Source of the DNA: Thiobacillus sp. 63-78
GTDB lineage: Bacteria > Pseudomonadota > Gammaproteobacteria > Burkholderiales > Thiobacillaceae
NCBI GenBank assembly: GCA_001899765.1
Contig: MKWM01000014.1
Span: 1 to 64,000 of the forward strand
DNA length: 64,000 bases
Direction of reading: 5' to 3'
Numbering within the stretch: position 1 is the first letter of the stretch; each line of letters starts with the position of its first letter. This document shows, piece by piece, positions 26,073 through 36,200 of this stretch. Position numbers and translations under genes: made by a program. A model generated the notes under the pieces. The model had not been told where the DNA came from and did not search any database. It was given only the letters and a program-made list of their open reading frames with translations.

Positions 26073-26720
26073 TCAGTCCAGCAGACCGTGCCGGATGGCG
26101 TAATGCGTCAGTTCTGCATTGTTCTTGAGCTGCATTTTCTGCAGCAGGCGGGCGCGGTACATGCTGATGGTCTTGACCGACAGGGCGAGCCTGTCGGCGA
26201 TGGCGGAGACGGTCAGGCCCGAGGCGATCATGCACAGGGTCTGGTATTCGCGGTTGGACAGGACCTCGTGCGGCAGGCCGGCGCGTTCGCCGCTGACCTG
26301 ACTGGCGAGTTCCTGGGCGACTTCGGCGCTGATGTATTTCTTGCCCGAGGCCACCAGGCGGATGGCGTCGACCAGCTGGCCGGGGGCGCTCTGCTTGTTG
26401 AGATAGCCGGCCGCGCCGGATTTCAGCGCCCGCACCGCATACTGGGTTTCGCGGTACATCGAGAGCATCAGCACCTTGATGCCGGGATGCTCCTTCTTCA
26501 GGAGTTCCAGCGTTTCCAGGCCGTTGCGGTCGGGCATGGAGATGTCCATCAGCACCATGTCCCACGCTTCCAGCCGCGCCATCTGCAGGGCGCGGCTGGA
26601 GCAGTCGGCTTCGCCCGCCACCACGATGTCCTCGACGTCGCTCAGGATCAGTTTGAGCCCTTCGCGGACGATGGCGTGGTCGTCGACGATGAGGATGCGA
26701 TAGGGTTTTGCGGTGGCCAC
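26073..26720 (-). CDS. NarL/FixJ-family response regulator
   Basis: A 215-residue DNA-binding response regulator. The receiver (about residues 1-125) has acidic pocket VDDH and phospho-acceptor Asp in VLMDISMPDRNG; the C-terminal LuxR-type helix-turn-helix is LSNREYQTLCMIASGLTVSAIADRLALSVKTI (in part). It starts with GTG and follows the histidine kinase gene by 36 bp, so the two form a pair. Targets are unknown; the neighbouring flagellar and c-di-GMP genes are candidates. Confidence 0.93.
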   Translation of the reverse strand: MATAKPYRILIVDDHAIVREGLKLILSDVEDIVVAGEADCSSRALQMARLEAWDMVLMDISMPDRNGLETLELLKKEHPGIKVLMLSMYRETQYAVRALKSGAAGYLNKQSAPGQLVDAIRLVASGKKYISAEVAQELASQVSGERAGLPHEVLSNREYQTLCMIASGLTVSAIADRLALSVKTISMYRARLLQKMQLKNNAELTHYAIRHGLLD

Positions 26721-26756
26721 GGGCGTTCTCTGCTTGGTATCGGGACGATTATGCCG

Positions 26757-28223
26757 TCATTCGGCCGGATCGGGCAGCGGGGCGGCCAGAGGAATGCGCA
26801 GGCTGACCTGGGTGCCCTGCCGTCTCGCAGGCTGTACGGTGAGCGCGCCGCCCAGTGCGGCGGCGCGTTCGATCATGCCGAGGATGCCGAAGCCATGCCC
26901 GTTTTCCGGCGCGGGCTGGAGGCCGCGGCCATTGTCGGTCAGCGTGATCCGCAGGCTGTCCGGTTCCCGCACCAGCCTGAGTTTCACCCGGCTGGCGCGG
27001 GCGTGCCTGGCGACGTTGGTCAGCGCTTCCTGCACGATGCGGAACGCGGCGATTTCCGCATCGGGGTCGAGCGGAATGGTGTCCTCGGACGCGCTGAATT
27101 CATGGGGAATATCGGTGTTGCGGGTGAAGCGCTGCAACTGCCAGGCGATGGCGGGAACGATGCCGAAATCGAGCGCCGCCGGCCGCAGATTGGAGGCGAT
27201 CCGGTGCGCCGCCTCGAAGGTCTGATCGACCACATTGTCCAGATAGGCCGTGCGCTCGATCAGCAGCGGCTGCTCGGGCGGCAGATGCCGCATCAGCCAG
27301 GACAGGCCGATCTTGATGGTGGTGAGGTTGCCGCCCAGGTCGTCGTGCACCTCGCGGGCCAGATGCAGGCGTTCCTGTTCCTTGACCGATTCGACGTGCG
27401 CGGCCAGCGCGCTCAACTGGGCGCGCGAACGCAGGAGTTCGGCTTCGGCCTCTTTGCTGTGCGTCATGTTCAGCATGATGCCGTCCCAGATCGTGCCGTT
27501 CTCGTCCTGGCGCTGGCTGACGCGGATGGCGACCCATTTCACGTCCTTCCAGGCTTTCATCCGGATGCGGCCTTCCCAGTTGAAGGTCATGTGGCCGCCG
27601 TCGGCGTGTTCCAGCCGGGCCAGATAGCCGGGCCGGTCTTCTTCCAGAATCAGCTTGTAGAAGCGCTCGGGTTTGCCAAGCAGGGCGGAAGCCTTGATGC
27701 CGAGCAGCTGGGCGGACTGCTCGCTCACGTAGCGCAGCGAGGGGCGTGCGTCGTGCCGGCGCTGGATCTGGAATGCCATGCCCGGAATATGCGCCACGAT
27801 CGCGTGCAGGTCCGATACCGAATGGGCCAGCGCCTGCCGCGTGGCTTCGCGCTGGCTGACGTCGTTGGCAATCCAGATGAAGACCGGTTTCTCATGGTCG
27901 GCCGAATACAGCATCCGGACCTCGACGGGGTACAGGGTGCCGTCGCGGCGGCGGCAGTGCACGCTGAGCGCGGTGCGGCGTTTCTTGCCGTGCCGCAGCA
28001 GGGTGAGCAGGGCATGGAAGGCCTGCCTGTCCTCGGGGGGCAGAAAATCCAGCGGTGTCAGCTTCTTCAGGGCGCGGGGCTGATGCTGCAGATTCTTGGC
28101 CGCCGCCGGATTGGCCTGGGCGATCCGCAGGGTGTCGGCGCCGAACACCATCACCTCGGTGGCCGATTCCTGCAGGATGGCCTTGAGCAGGGTGCCTTCG
28201 TCGGCCGCTCTGGATGAAGCCAT
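26757..28223 (-). CDS. PAS-domain sensor histidine kinase, NarX/HisKA_3 type
   Basis: A soluble 488-residue kinase with two PAS domains (about residues 15-125 and 140-260; LYPVEVRMLYSADHEKPVFIWIANDVS closes the first, in part). The HisKA_3 dimer domain has the phospho-His in HLAREVHDDLGGNLTTIKIG and the HATPase domain has LTDNGRGLQPAPENGHGFGI. No membrane segments are visible, so it senses an internal signal, perhaps redox or a small molecule through PAS. GAGGAGA precedes the ATG. Partner of the regulator just downstream. Confidence 0.92.
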   Translation of the reverse strand: MASSRAADEGTLLKAILQESATEVMVFGADTLRIAQANPAAAKNLQHQPRALKKLTPLDFLPPEDRQAFHALLTLLRHGKKRRTALSVHCRRRDGTLYPVEVRMLYSADHEKPVFIWIANDVSQREATRQALAHSVSDLHAIVAHIPGMAFQIQRRHDARPSLRYVSEQSAQLLGIKASALLGKPERFYKLILEEDRPGYLARLEHADGGHMTFNWEGRIRMKAWKDVKWVAIRVSQRQDENGTIWDGIMLNMTHSKEAEAELLRSRAQLSALAAHVESVKEQERLHLAREVHDDLGGNLTTIKIGLSWLMRHLPPEQPLLIERTAYLDNVVDQTFEAAHRIASNLRPAALDFGIVPAIAWQLQRFTRNTDIPHEFSASEDTIPLDPDAEIAAFRIVQEALTNVARHARASRVKLRLVREPDSLRITLTDNGRGLQPAPENGHGFGILGMIERAAALGGALTVQPARRQGTQVSLRIPLAAPLPDPAE

Positions 28224-28364
28224 GGGTCTCCTCGATATTGGAACGATGGCGACCGGGCCGCCTCGACCGCGCTATTATCGGGGCAAACGTGCGCCCGGTC
28301 AGGCCTCACTTGAAAGCGGACAATTCCCCCAGATTTAGCAGACTGACCCATGAGGGAATGCCGT

Positions 28365-29745
28365 ATGCCCGCCATCCGCCCCGCTGCCGTTGCCGGATCG
28401 TTCTACCCGGGTGATCCGGTCGTACTCGGTCGCACCGTCGCCGACCTGCTGGCGCAGGCCGGAACAGGGGCCGCATCGCCGGCACCCAAGGCCCTGATCG
28501 TACCGCATGCCGGCTATATCTATTCCGGGATCGTCGCCGCTCGCGCCTATGCGCGTCTGGGCGGCCTGCGCGGCCGCATCCGCCGGGTGGTGCTGCTCGG
28601 CCCTGTCCACCGCGTCCCGGTGCGCGGGCTGGCGCTGCCCGAAGCGGAGTGTTTTGCCACCCCGCTGGGCGACGTCCGGCTGGATGTCGCGGGCATGCGG
28701 GCGCTGGCCGGATTGCCGCAGGTGGTGCACAGCGCGGCTGCGCACCAGATGGAGCATTCGCTGGAAGTGCAGTTGCCCTTCCTGCAGCAGGTGCTGGGCG
28801 ACTTCCAGTTGCTGCCGCTGGCAGTCGGCGACGCCAGCGCCGCCGAGGTGGCCGAAGTGCTGGAACAGGTGTGGGGCGGCGACGAGACGCTGATCGTGGT
28901 CAGTTCCGACCTGTCGCATTTCCTCCCCGACGCGCGCGCGCGCCAGGTGGACGGCGTGACCGTGCAGACCATCCTGGCACTGGATCCGCATCTCGACCAT
29001 GAACAGGCCTGCGGCGCGACGCCGATCAACGGCCTGCTGCGGGCAGCCCGGCGGCACGGCTTGCAGCCGGTGGTGCTGGACGTGCGCAACTCCAGCGAAA
29101 CCTGTCCTGAGCAAAGTCGAAGGGCCGCAGGTGATCCCGGACGGGTGGTCGGTTATGCCGCCTTCGCCTTCCAGCCAGGAGCCGACAGCGACCGGCCGGA
29201 TGCGGAGAAGGGCGCGACCCTGCTGAAGCTGGCGCGCGCGTCAATTGCCTCGAAGCTGGGCCTGCCAGAGGCGGCATCCCTGCAGCCCGGCTGGCTGGAC
29301 GAACCGGGTGCGACCTTCGTCACCCTGACCCGGCACGGCGAGCTGCGCGGCTGCGTCGGCACGCTGGAGGCGTATCGCCCGCTTGGCATCGATGTGCGCG
29401 AAAACGCGACGGCGGCGGCATTTCATGACTCGCGTTTCGCGCCGCTTGCGCGCGCCGAATTCGACGAGGTCCGGATCGAGGTGTCGCTGCTGTCGCCCGG
29501 TGAGCCCATCCTGGCGGCGAGCGAGGCCGAGGCCCTGGCCGCCTTGCGGCCGCACATCGACGGCGTGGTGCTCGAGTACGGCCGCCACCGCAGCACCTTC
29601 CTGCCGCAGGTGTGGGAACAGCTGCCCGAACCGGCCGAATTTCTGGCGCATCTGAAACGCAAGGCCGGCCTGGCCGCGGATTTCTGGACGAAAGAGCTGC
29701 GGCTGTCGCGCTATACCGTGAGCAAGTGGAAGGAGGGATCCATTC

Positions 29746-29759
<14 letters not shown>
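28365..29759 (+). CDS. Memo-AMMECR1 fusion protein of the AmmeMemoRadiSam system
   Basis: The 464-residue protein joins a Memo domain (about residues 1-265; VPHAGYIYSGIVAARAY, HQMEHSLEVQLPFLQ, VVSSDLSHFLPD, the metal-site His/Asp pattern of the family) to an AMMECR1 domain (about 290-460; GELRGCVGTLEAY). The biochemical role is not settled; these domains occur with a radical SAM protein, which is the next gene here. I chose the ATG at 28365 because GAGGGA lies 7 bases before it. At 29103-29124 a dispersed-repeat-like sequence lies in frame near the end of the Memo domain and adds about a dozen residues (SSETCPEQSRRAAG). Confidence 0.9.
29103..29124. repeat. Short dispersed-repeat-like element inside a gene
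   Basis: The stretch reads TGTCCTGAGCAAAGTCGAAG plus GG. It belongs to a style of small repeat (TCCTGAG...GTCGAAGG) that I recognise as scattered between genes in many bacterial genomes. Here it lies inside the Memo-AMMECR1 reading frame without breaking it, where homologues run directly from the VLDVRNS region to RVVGYAAFAF. Confidence 0.55.
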
Positions 29760-30837
<1,078 letters not shown>

Positions 30838-30881
30838 GCGGGCCCCCGAGGCCACATTATGATGGGCTCGCCACGATCCGT

Positions 30882-32333
30882 TCACTTGCCCGCAGGCAAG
30901 GCGGCCGGCGTGTGAAACGTCATGATCAGCCGGGCCAGCCCGGCGTAGTCGCCATCGAAGTGGTGACCGCCCGGCAACGCGACGCTCTTGCCCAGACCGG
31001 CATCCAGCCCGCGGCACAGGCTGTCACGATCCTTGCTGCCATACAGGCAGAGCAAGGGGATGCCCGCAAGCTGGGCGACTTCGTTGCGGATATCCAGGCC
31101 ATCGCCCGCGCCGCCCAGCCAGTCGGTCAGTTTGAATTCGAAATGCGCGTGCGTGCCCGGCCCCAGCAGGATCACTTTTTCGATGCGCGACTTCAATTCC
31201 GCCGGCAGCCGCCTGACGAGGAAAGGCAATACGTCGGCGCCGAAGGAGTAGCCGATGAGGATGAATCTTTTCCGTTCCGGCGCGATCCGGTCATGCGTCA
31301 TGATCCTGGCCAGATCCCGGGCGGCCGCATCCGGCGTGCGAGGGGTCCAGTAATAGCTGAGGGAGTCCCAGCCGATCACGGGAATGCCGCGCGCCGCCAG
31401 GGCGGCCGACAGCGCCTTGTCCAGGCCGGCCCAGCCGCCATCCCCGGTCAGCAGGATGGCCAGCGTGTCGCCCGGCTGCGTGGCGCCGACGGCAATCAGC
31501 GGCAGACCCGCCACGCCGGTTGCTCCGGAGCCCTGCACAGGCGAAGGGGCTGCCTGGGGCGCTGGCCGGGCCACCCGTGCAAAAGCGTCCCTGAACTGCG
31601 GCAACCAGTTGCGCGGCACGGAAAAACCATGGCCGACCCTGGGCAGTCTGATCAGACTGGCCCCTGGCACGTTGGCGACGAATCGGGCAGCCGCGGCGGG
31701 CGAGCAATCCCGATCCTGGTCGCCATGCAGGGCCACCCAGGGATCGTCCAGACGCGCAGCGGGGCTGAATATCTGACCCAGCTTCGGGTCGCTCTTGCCG
31801 ATCAGTCCGTTGCCCTTGCACAGGGGTTTACGCAGCAGCAGATCGGGACAAAAGCCCAGGCTGATCGCGCCGGAGAAGGTGTCGGCCGGAGCCTGTGCCA
31901 GGGTGGCATAAGCCAGGGTGGCACCCGAGGAGTAGCCCACCAGGACTGGACGATGGAACTGACGATAGCCCAGCTTCTTTTGCACGAACTGGCCCAGGGC
32001 TTCCAGATCCCCCGCCGGGTAGGCGCAGGGATCTTGAACCGCTTCCAGGGATTTGAGGTAATGCCGGATATCGATCCCGACCACCAGGGCGTCGAGCCCG
32101 GCCAGTTCGCGCGCCATGTCCACCACGCCCAGATTCCAGCCGCCATCGCCGGAGATGAACAGCACGACGTTCGCGGGTTCAGCGGACGGCGCGTACAGGT
32201 TGAGCGTGCCGAAACGGCCGAACGCCAGCGAGGATTCGACGAGCGTGCCCGCAGCGAAACCGGGGGCGCTCAGGGCAAGCAGGAAGCCCAGCCAGGCACC
32301 GCTTGCGATCACACGGCACAACAGGCTTCTCAT
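30882..32333 (-). CDS. acvB: AcvB/VirJ-family periplasmic hydrolase
   Basis: A 483-residue exported protein (signal peptide through AAGTLVES) made of two related alpha/beta-hydrolase halves, each with a GDGGW motif (SGDGGWNLG near 65, TGDGGWAGL near 300). Nucleophile elbows are GYSSGA and GYSFGAD, with a late His in LPGGHHFDGDY. In Agrobacterium and Rhizobium, AcvB is a periplasmic lysyl-phosphatidylglycerol hydrolase encoded after the synthase lpiA. The same order is seen here: mprF lies 10 bp upstream. Confidence 0.9.
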   Translation of the reverse strand: MRSLLCRVIASGAWLGFLLALSAPGFAAGTLVESSLAFGRFGTLNLYAPSAEPANVVLFISGDGGWNLGVVDMARELAGLDALVVGIDIRHYLKSLEAVQDPCAYPAGDLEALGQFVQKKLGYRQFHRPVLVGYSSGATLAYATLAQAPADTFSGAISLGFCPDLLLRKPLCKGNGLIGKSDPKLGQIFSPAARLDDPWVALHGDQDRDCSPAAAARFVANVPGASLIRLPRVGHGFSVPRNWLPQFRDAFARVARPAPQAAPSPVQGSGATGVAGLPLIAVGATQPGDTLAILLTGDGGWAGLDKALSAALAARGIPVIGWDSLSYYWTPRTPDAAARDLARIMTHDRIAPERKRFILIGYSFGADVLPFLVRRLPAELKSRIEKVILLGPGTHAHFEFKLTDWLGGAGDGLDIRNEVAQLAGIPLLCLYGSKDRDSLCRGLDAGLGKSVALPGGHHFDGDYAGLARLIMTFHTPAALPAGK

Positions 32334-32343
32334 GGCTTTTTCC

Positions 32344-34935
32344 TCAGCGGCCGAACATGCCCTTGACTCCGCCGGAGATCAAGGCCGCCACGTCCAGCAA
32401 AATGGTCGGCAGGGCAATCCCGCCCGGCGCCACGAGATATTTGGGCCGCCAGACGGGTGCGAATTTATTCTTGTAGGCGCGCAGGCCTTCGAAATTGTAG
32501 AAATGCTCGCCATGTTGGTAGATCAGCGTGCCGAGGCGATGCCAGAGGGGGGCCAAAGGATGCGATTCCAGCCCGGAAAGGGGGGCCATGCCCAGATTGA
32601 ACTGGCCGTAGCCCTCGCGCGCGCCCCACAACATCAATTCCAGGAACAGATAGTCCATGACGCCTTTGGGCGCTTCGGGCAGATAGCGCATCAGGTCGAT
32701 CGACAATTCGTGTTTCCCTGCCGAGGCCCAGACATTGGCAAAGGCGATCACGCGGCCCTGCAGCCGGATCAGCGAGCAGGGAAAGTGTGCCAGGTACGCG
32801 GGCTGGAAATTGCCCAGCGAAAAGCCTTTTTCCCGCGTGTGCTTCGCCGCCAGCCAGCTATCCGATATCTGCCGGAGCTCACTCATCAGGGCCGGCACGG
32901 CCCCGGGCGGCATCATCTCGAAGCGGAGTCCGTTGCGCCCGGCCTGTCGATACGCCTGACGCAAATCCTTGCGTGCCGGACCCTCCAGCGAGAAGCCGGC
33001 CAGCGGCACCACGCCTTCTTCGCCAAGCTTCATGGCGCTCAGGCCCAGGTCCAGGTAGAGCGGCAGATTGTGTGCCTGAACCTGGTAGAAGGCCACGCGC
33101 CCGCCGTGGCGGTCGGCCATCTCGCGGAAGCGCCAGGCCAGGGCTTCGCGCGCGGGTTCCGGCCCGACCGGGTCGCCCATGGCGATCCAGCTCTGGCCGC
33201 GTACCCGATACATGATGAAAGCGTCATCCGCCGGGCTGAACAGCAAGCGCTTGTCGCCCAGCAGCGCCAAAGCGGAATCGCTCCCGGGGGCCGCCGCGAC
33301 GATGACGGCCGCGCGTGCCAGGTCTGCCGCGCTGGCGTCTTCCGGTTCCGGCGATAGCGGGCGCAGCAGCCGCATCAGGCCCAGACCAATCACCGTCAGG
33401 GCGAGCAACAGCGAAGTCCGCAGGAAACGCGGGGCATCTCCCTTGAAAGCGAAATGCCACCAGAGCTCCTGCGAATAGTCCACATGCTTGTAGGAAAACA
33501 ATCCCAGCCACAGGGTGGCGACCACGACCAGCAGCACCGTGAGCAGCCAGCCCGGCGTGACGCTGCGCGCCATGAGGGAAGCCGGCCGGTTGAATGCCTG
33601 ACGCCCGAGCCACAGGATGCCCAGCACCGACAGTGAAAGCAGCGCCTCCTCGTAGTCGAGCCCCTTGATCAGGGAAGCCAATGCGCCTGCCGTCAGCAAC
33701 CAGAAGGCCAGGTGGTACGCGGCATCCACCCGCCGGTACAGGGCGCGGGCCAGGATCACCAGACCGAGGCCGGCGAGGCTGCCCGTCAGGTGCGAGACTT
33801 CAAGCAGCGGCAGGGGGACGAAATTGCGCAGCACCGCCATGCGTCCGGACAGCACGGGCGTACTTCCCGAAAACAGCAGCATGGCGCCGGTGATGAAGAC
33901 CGAGACGCTGGCAGCCGTCGGGGCCATCCAGGCGAATACCCCGCGTGTGGCTTCCAGGCCCTGGGCAATGGTTTCTCTGCGCTCGCGCAGCAAATTCCAG
34001 CTCGCCAGCACGCCCGCCAGCACCAGCGGGGCAATGTAATAGATCGCCCGATAGGCGAGAATGGCCGCCAGCAGGCCGTCCCGGGGCACGTCGGGCAGCG
34101 CCAGCAGCAGGACCGTTTCGAATACGCCCAGCCCGCCCGGCACATGACTGACGATGCCCGCCACCACCGCCAGAACATAAATACCCAGGAAAAGGGGAAA
34201 TGGCGCCACCGCATTTCCTCCCGCTTCCACGGGCAATAGCCAGTACAGGGCGGCGGCGGCGCACGCCAGATCCACCCCCGCCAGAATCAGCTGGCCGAAG
34301 GCGATGCCGGGCCCCGGCATGCGGATTTTCCAGTGGCGCAATTGAAGCGGACGTCGGCGCAGCAAGCTGGACAGCGGATACAGGATCGCCAGGGTGAGCA
34401 GCAGCCCGCCGAGTGCCCGTGCACCGGTTTCCGGAACATGCAGGAGCAGGCTGGCTTTTTCCGGATCGAACAGCATGGCGAGGCCGCTGGCGAACGTGGC
34501 GCCCAGCCCGAAAGTCAACGCGATCAGGGTCGCGATACCGGTCACCTCGGTCGCGGAGAACCCTGCCGCGGTGTAAAACCGCAAGCGGACCATGCCGGCC
34601 GACAGGGTGGCCATGCCCAGGTTATGTCCCACAGCGTTGGCGATGAACGAAACCAGGGCCACACGCGGATAGGGCAGGGGCCGGCCAAGATGGCGCAGCG
34701 CCAGGACGTCGTAGCCGGTAAGCGCCAGGTAGCTTCCGAATGTTCCCAGCGCAGCCAGCAACACGCCGCTGGCCGGCACCTGGGCGAAGGCGCGCCGAAT
34801 CTCGGTCAGATGGGTCTGCGCCAGTTCCCGGTGCAGCACCCACAGGGCGAATACGAACAGGAACAGGCTCAACGCCGCCATCAGGAGATGACGCCGTGGA
34901 AAGAGCGCGCCCTTGAGGGTGGCGAAGGCGCTCAA
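32344..34935 (-). CDS. mprF: MprF/LpiA-type phosphatidylglycerol lysyltransferase/flippase
   Basis: This 863-residue membrane protein moves an amino acid, usually Lys, from tRNA to phosphatidylglycerol and flips the product, lowering surface charge. About 14 hydrophobic segments span residues 15-540 (flippase and UPF0104-like part, with SHVPGGLGVFE). The C-terminal DUF2156 synthase domain (about 560-845) has FALNVWAS-like FANVWASAGKHELSIDLMRY and GYGQFNLGMAPLSGL. It pairs with acvB, giving synthesis and breakdown in one operon. The aminoacyl group is inferred from family. Confidence 0.93.
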   Translation of the reverse strand: MSAFATLKGALFPRRHLLMAALSLFLFVFALWVLHRELAQTHLTEIRRAFAQVPASGVLLAALGTFGSYLALTGYDVLALRHLGRPLPYPRVALVSFIANAVGHNLGMATLSAGMVRLRFYTAAGFSATEVTGIATLIALTFGLGATFASGLAMLFDPEKASLLLHVPETGARALGGLLLTLAILYPLSSLLRRRPLQLRHWKIRMPGPGIAFGQLILAGVDLACAAAALYWLLPVEAGGNAVAPFPLFLGIYVLAVVAGIVSHVPGGLGVFETVLLLALPDVPRDGLLAAILAYRAIYYIAPLVLAGVLASWNLLRERRETIAQGLEATRGVFAWMAPTAASVSVFITGAMLLFSGSTPVLSGRMAVLRNFVPLPLLEVSHLTGSLAGLGLVILARALYRRVDAAYHLAFWLLTAGALASLIKGLDYEEALLSLSVLGILWLGRQAFNRPASLMARSVTPGWLLTVLLVVVATLWLGLFSYKHVDYSQELWWHFAFKGDAPRFLRTSLLLALTVIGLGLMRLLRPLSPEPEDASAADLARAAVIVAAAPGSDSALALLGDKRLLFSPADDAFIMYRVRGQSWIAMGDPVGPEPAREALAWRFREMADRHGGRVAFYQVQAHNLPLYLDLGLSAMKLGEEGVVPLAGFSLEGPARKDLRQAYRQAGRNGLRFEMMPPGAVPALMSELRQISDSWLAAKHTREKGFSLGNFQPAYLAHFPCSLIRLQGRVIAFANVWASAGKHELSIDLMRYLPEAPKGVMDYLFLELMLWGAREGYGQFNLGMAPLSGLESHPLAPLWHRLGTLIYQHGEHFYNFEGLRAYKNKFAPVWRPKYLVAPGGIALPTILLDVAALISGGVKGMFGR

Positions 34936-35091
34936 TGGATCAGCCCATGGGCCCGGCGCTCAACGCGGAGTCCGGGTTCGCCGCCGCGTTGAAGGGTTCC
35001 AGTGGGGAGGTCGGCGTGCATGCAAGCACCATGTTTCCGGGGGCCATGTCGGCGCTCTTTATTATGTGTTCAGGCTGTCTCGGGTCAGTAT

Positions 35092-35109
35092 AGCGCGCGT
35101 CGGCGCGCT
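35092..35109. other. GC-rich hairpin in the mprF/efflux intergenic region
   Basis: AGCGCGC-GTCG-GCGCGCT is a perfect 7-bp stem with a 4-base loop. There is no T-run on either side, so I do not call it a terminator. It may separate the divergent promoters. Confidence 0.35.
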
Positions 35110-35183
35110 TCGATCCGGAGGCCGTGCGCGCGGCGGCTGCCCGGTCTGTTCGGGCTGTTCCAGAAGACGCATGCCAGGCCATC

Positions 35184-35204
35184 GATGTTCCGTATTGGAA
35201 CATC
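35184..35204 (+). promoter_or_regulatory. Palindrome, probable activator (UAS) site for the efflux operon
   Basis: GATGTTCC-N5-GGAACATC is a perfect 8-bp inverted repeat centred at 35194, exactly 72 bp before the GG of the sigma-54 promoter. A degenerate version (ATTCC-N5-GAAAC) sits at the same 72-bp distance before the sigma-54 promoter at 46267, and a GTTCC-N5-GGAAC copy lies at 45239. This is the position expected of an enhancer for an NtrC-type activator, and one is encoded in the operon (43217-44608). Confidence 0.65.
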
Positions 35205-35263
35205 ATGAAACGCCAATTGGGTGAGCGGCGGCTGACTGCGGCGCGTATTCCGGTGTCTGGGGC

Positions 35264-35280
35264 ATGGCACAGTCATTGCT
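35264..35280 (+). promoter_or_regulatory. Sigma-54 (-24/-12) promoter for the RND efflux operon
   Basis: TGGCACAGTCATTGCT matches the sigma-54 consensus TGGCAC-N5-TTGCW at every conserved base, with GG (35266-35267) and GC (35278-35279) 12 bp apart. Transcription would begin near 35291, about 34 bases before the first adaptor gene. Confidence 0.75.
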
Positions 35281-35324
35281 GACGGATCGGACAGTACATT
35301 CCGGAACGGCTGCCCCGTCTCATC

Positions 35325-36200
35325 ATGCTGCCCGCCATCATTGCTTGCACTGCGCTGTGTTGTCTGCTGGCCGGCCTGCCCCCTCAGGCATGGGCGCATT
35401 CCGATGCGTCCGTGTTCGGTGCGCCCGCCGCAGCCGACCATCACGACGATGAGCACGAGCCTGATGAGGCGAAGCCGGGAAAGCTCTACCCGGCCAGGGT
35501 GTCGGTCGATCCGCGCCACATGGTGAATCTGGTCATCAAGATCAACGCCCGCATCGTCAATCTGCGTAACGTGTATGCCGGAAAAAAGGTGAGCCGGGGC
35601 GAGGTGCTCGGCGAGATGGAAAGCGCCGAACTGGAGACGGTGCAGACGACCTATCTGGGCCTGTTTGCCAACATGGATGCCGTCCGGGCGTTTTCCATGT
35701 CGAGCGAGGAGAAGATGATCGATGCGCGCATGAATCTGCTCTGGCGCGGCATGTCGGAAGAGGACATCAAGCATCTGGAAGCCACGCGCCAGCCGCTCAG
35801 ACTGATCAAGATCAAGGCGCCGGCCGCGGGCTACCTGTATAGCGTGAATGTGGTCAACAACCAGATTCTCAACACCGGCGTACAGGGCGGTCAGTACGCG
35901 ACCAGCGGCACCACGATCGCCACGATCGCCAGGCCGGGCGCCATCGTGGTGGAAGCGAGTTTGCCGGTAAGCGATGCGGCGTCGATCAAGTCGGGGCAAT
36001 CCGCCACGGTCTACGTGACCGATCCGGCCAAAGGACGGATGACAGTGACCGCCAGGGTGCAGCGCGTGTATGCCTTTGTGAACCCGGCCAACCAGAGACA
36101 GTGGGTGCGGCTGCAGGTTCTCGGCGAACCTGAACGTCTGGGCCTGCTGAACGGGGTGGTGGCGACAGTCAGCTTTGCAGGGGAGGCGCATGCCCATTAA
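35325..36200 (+). CDS. RND periplasmic adaptor protein, first of two
   Basis: A 291-residue HlyD/CusB-family membrane fusion protein with a signal peptide (residues 1-24, ending AWAHS). A His/Asp/Glu-rich stretch follows (ADHHDDEHEPDE), of the kind that binds metal. The barrel-sandwich and helical hairpin (VYAGKKVSRGEVLGEME, IKAPAAGYLYSVNVV) and a beta-barrel domain come next. It is shorter than most adaptors. It overlaps the second adaptor gene by 11 bp. Together they should link the inner-membrane pump to an outer-membrane channel that is not encoded nearby. Confidence 0.85.
   Translation: MLPAIIACTALCCLLAGLPPQAWAHSDASVFGAPAAADHHDDEHEPDEAKPGKLYPARVSVDPRHMVNLVIKINARIVNLRNVYAGKKVSRGEVLGEMESAELETVQTTYLGLFANMDAVRAFSMSSEEKMIDARMNLLWRGMSEEDIKHLEATRQPLRLIKIKAPAAGYLYSVNVVNNQILNTGVQGGQYATSGTTIATIARPGAIVVEASLPVSDAASIKSGQSATVYVTDPAKGRMTVTARVQRVYAFVNPANQRQWVRLQVLGEPERLGLLNGVVATVSFAGEAHAH

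Larger units (their letters stand above)
34936..35324. other. Divergent intergenic region between mprF and the RND efflux operon
   Basis: This 389-bp gap has no open frame with coding character. It holds a GC hairpin at 35092-35109, a palindrome at 35184-35204 and a sigma-54 promoter at 35264-35280 (listed separately). TATACT read on the - strand near 35087-35092 could be part of an mprF promoter, but no good -35 box is seen. Confidence 0.6.
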
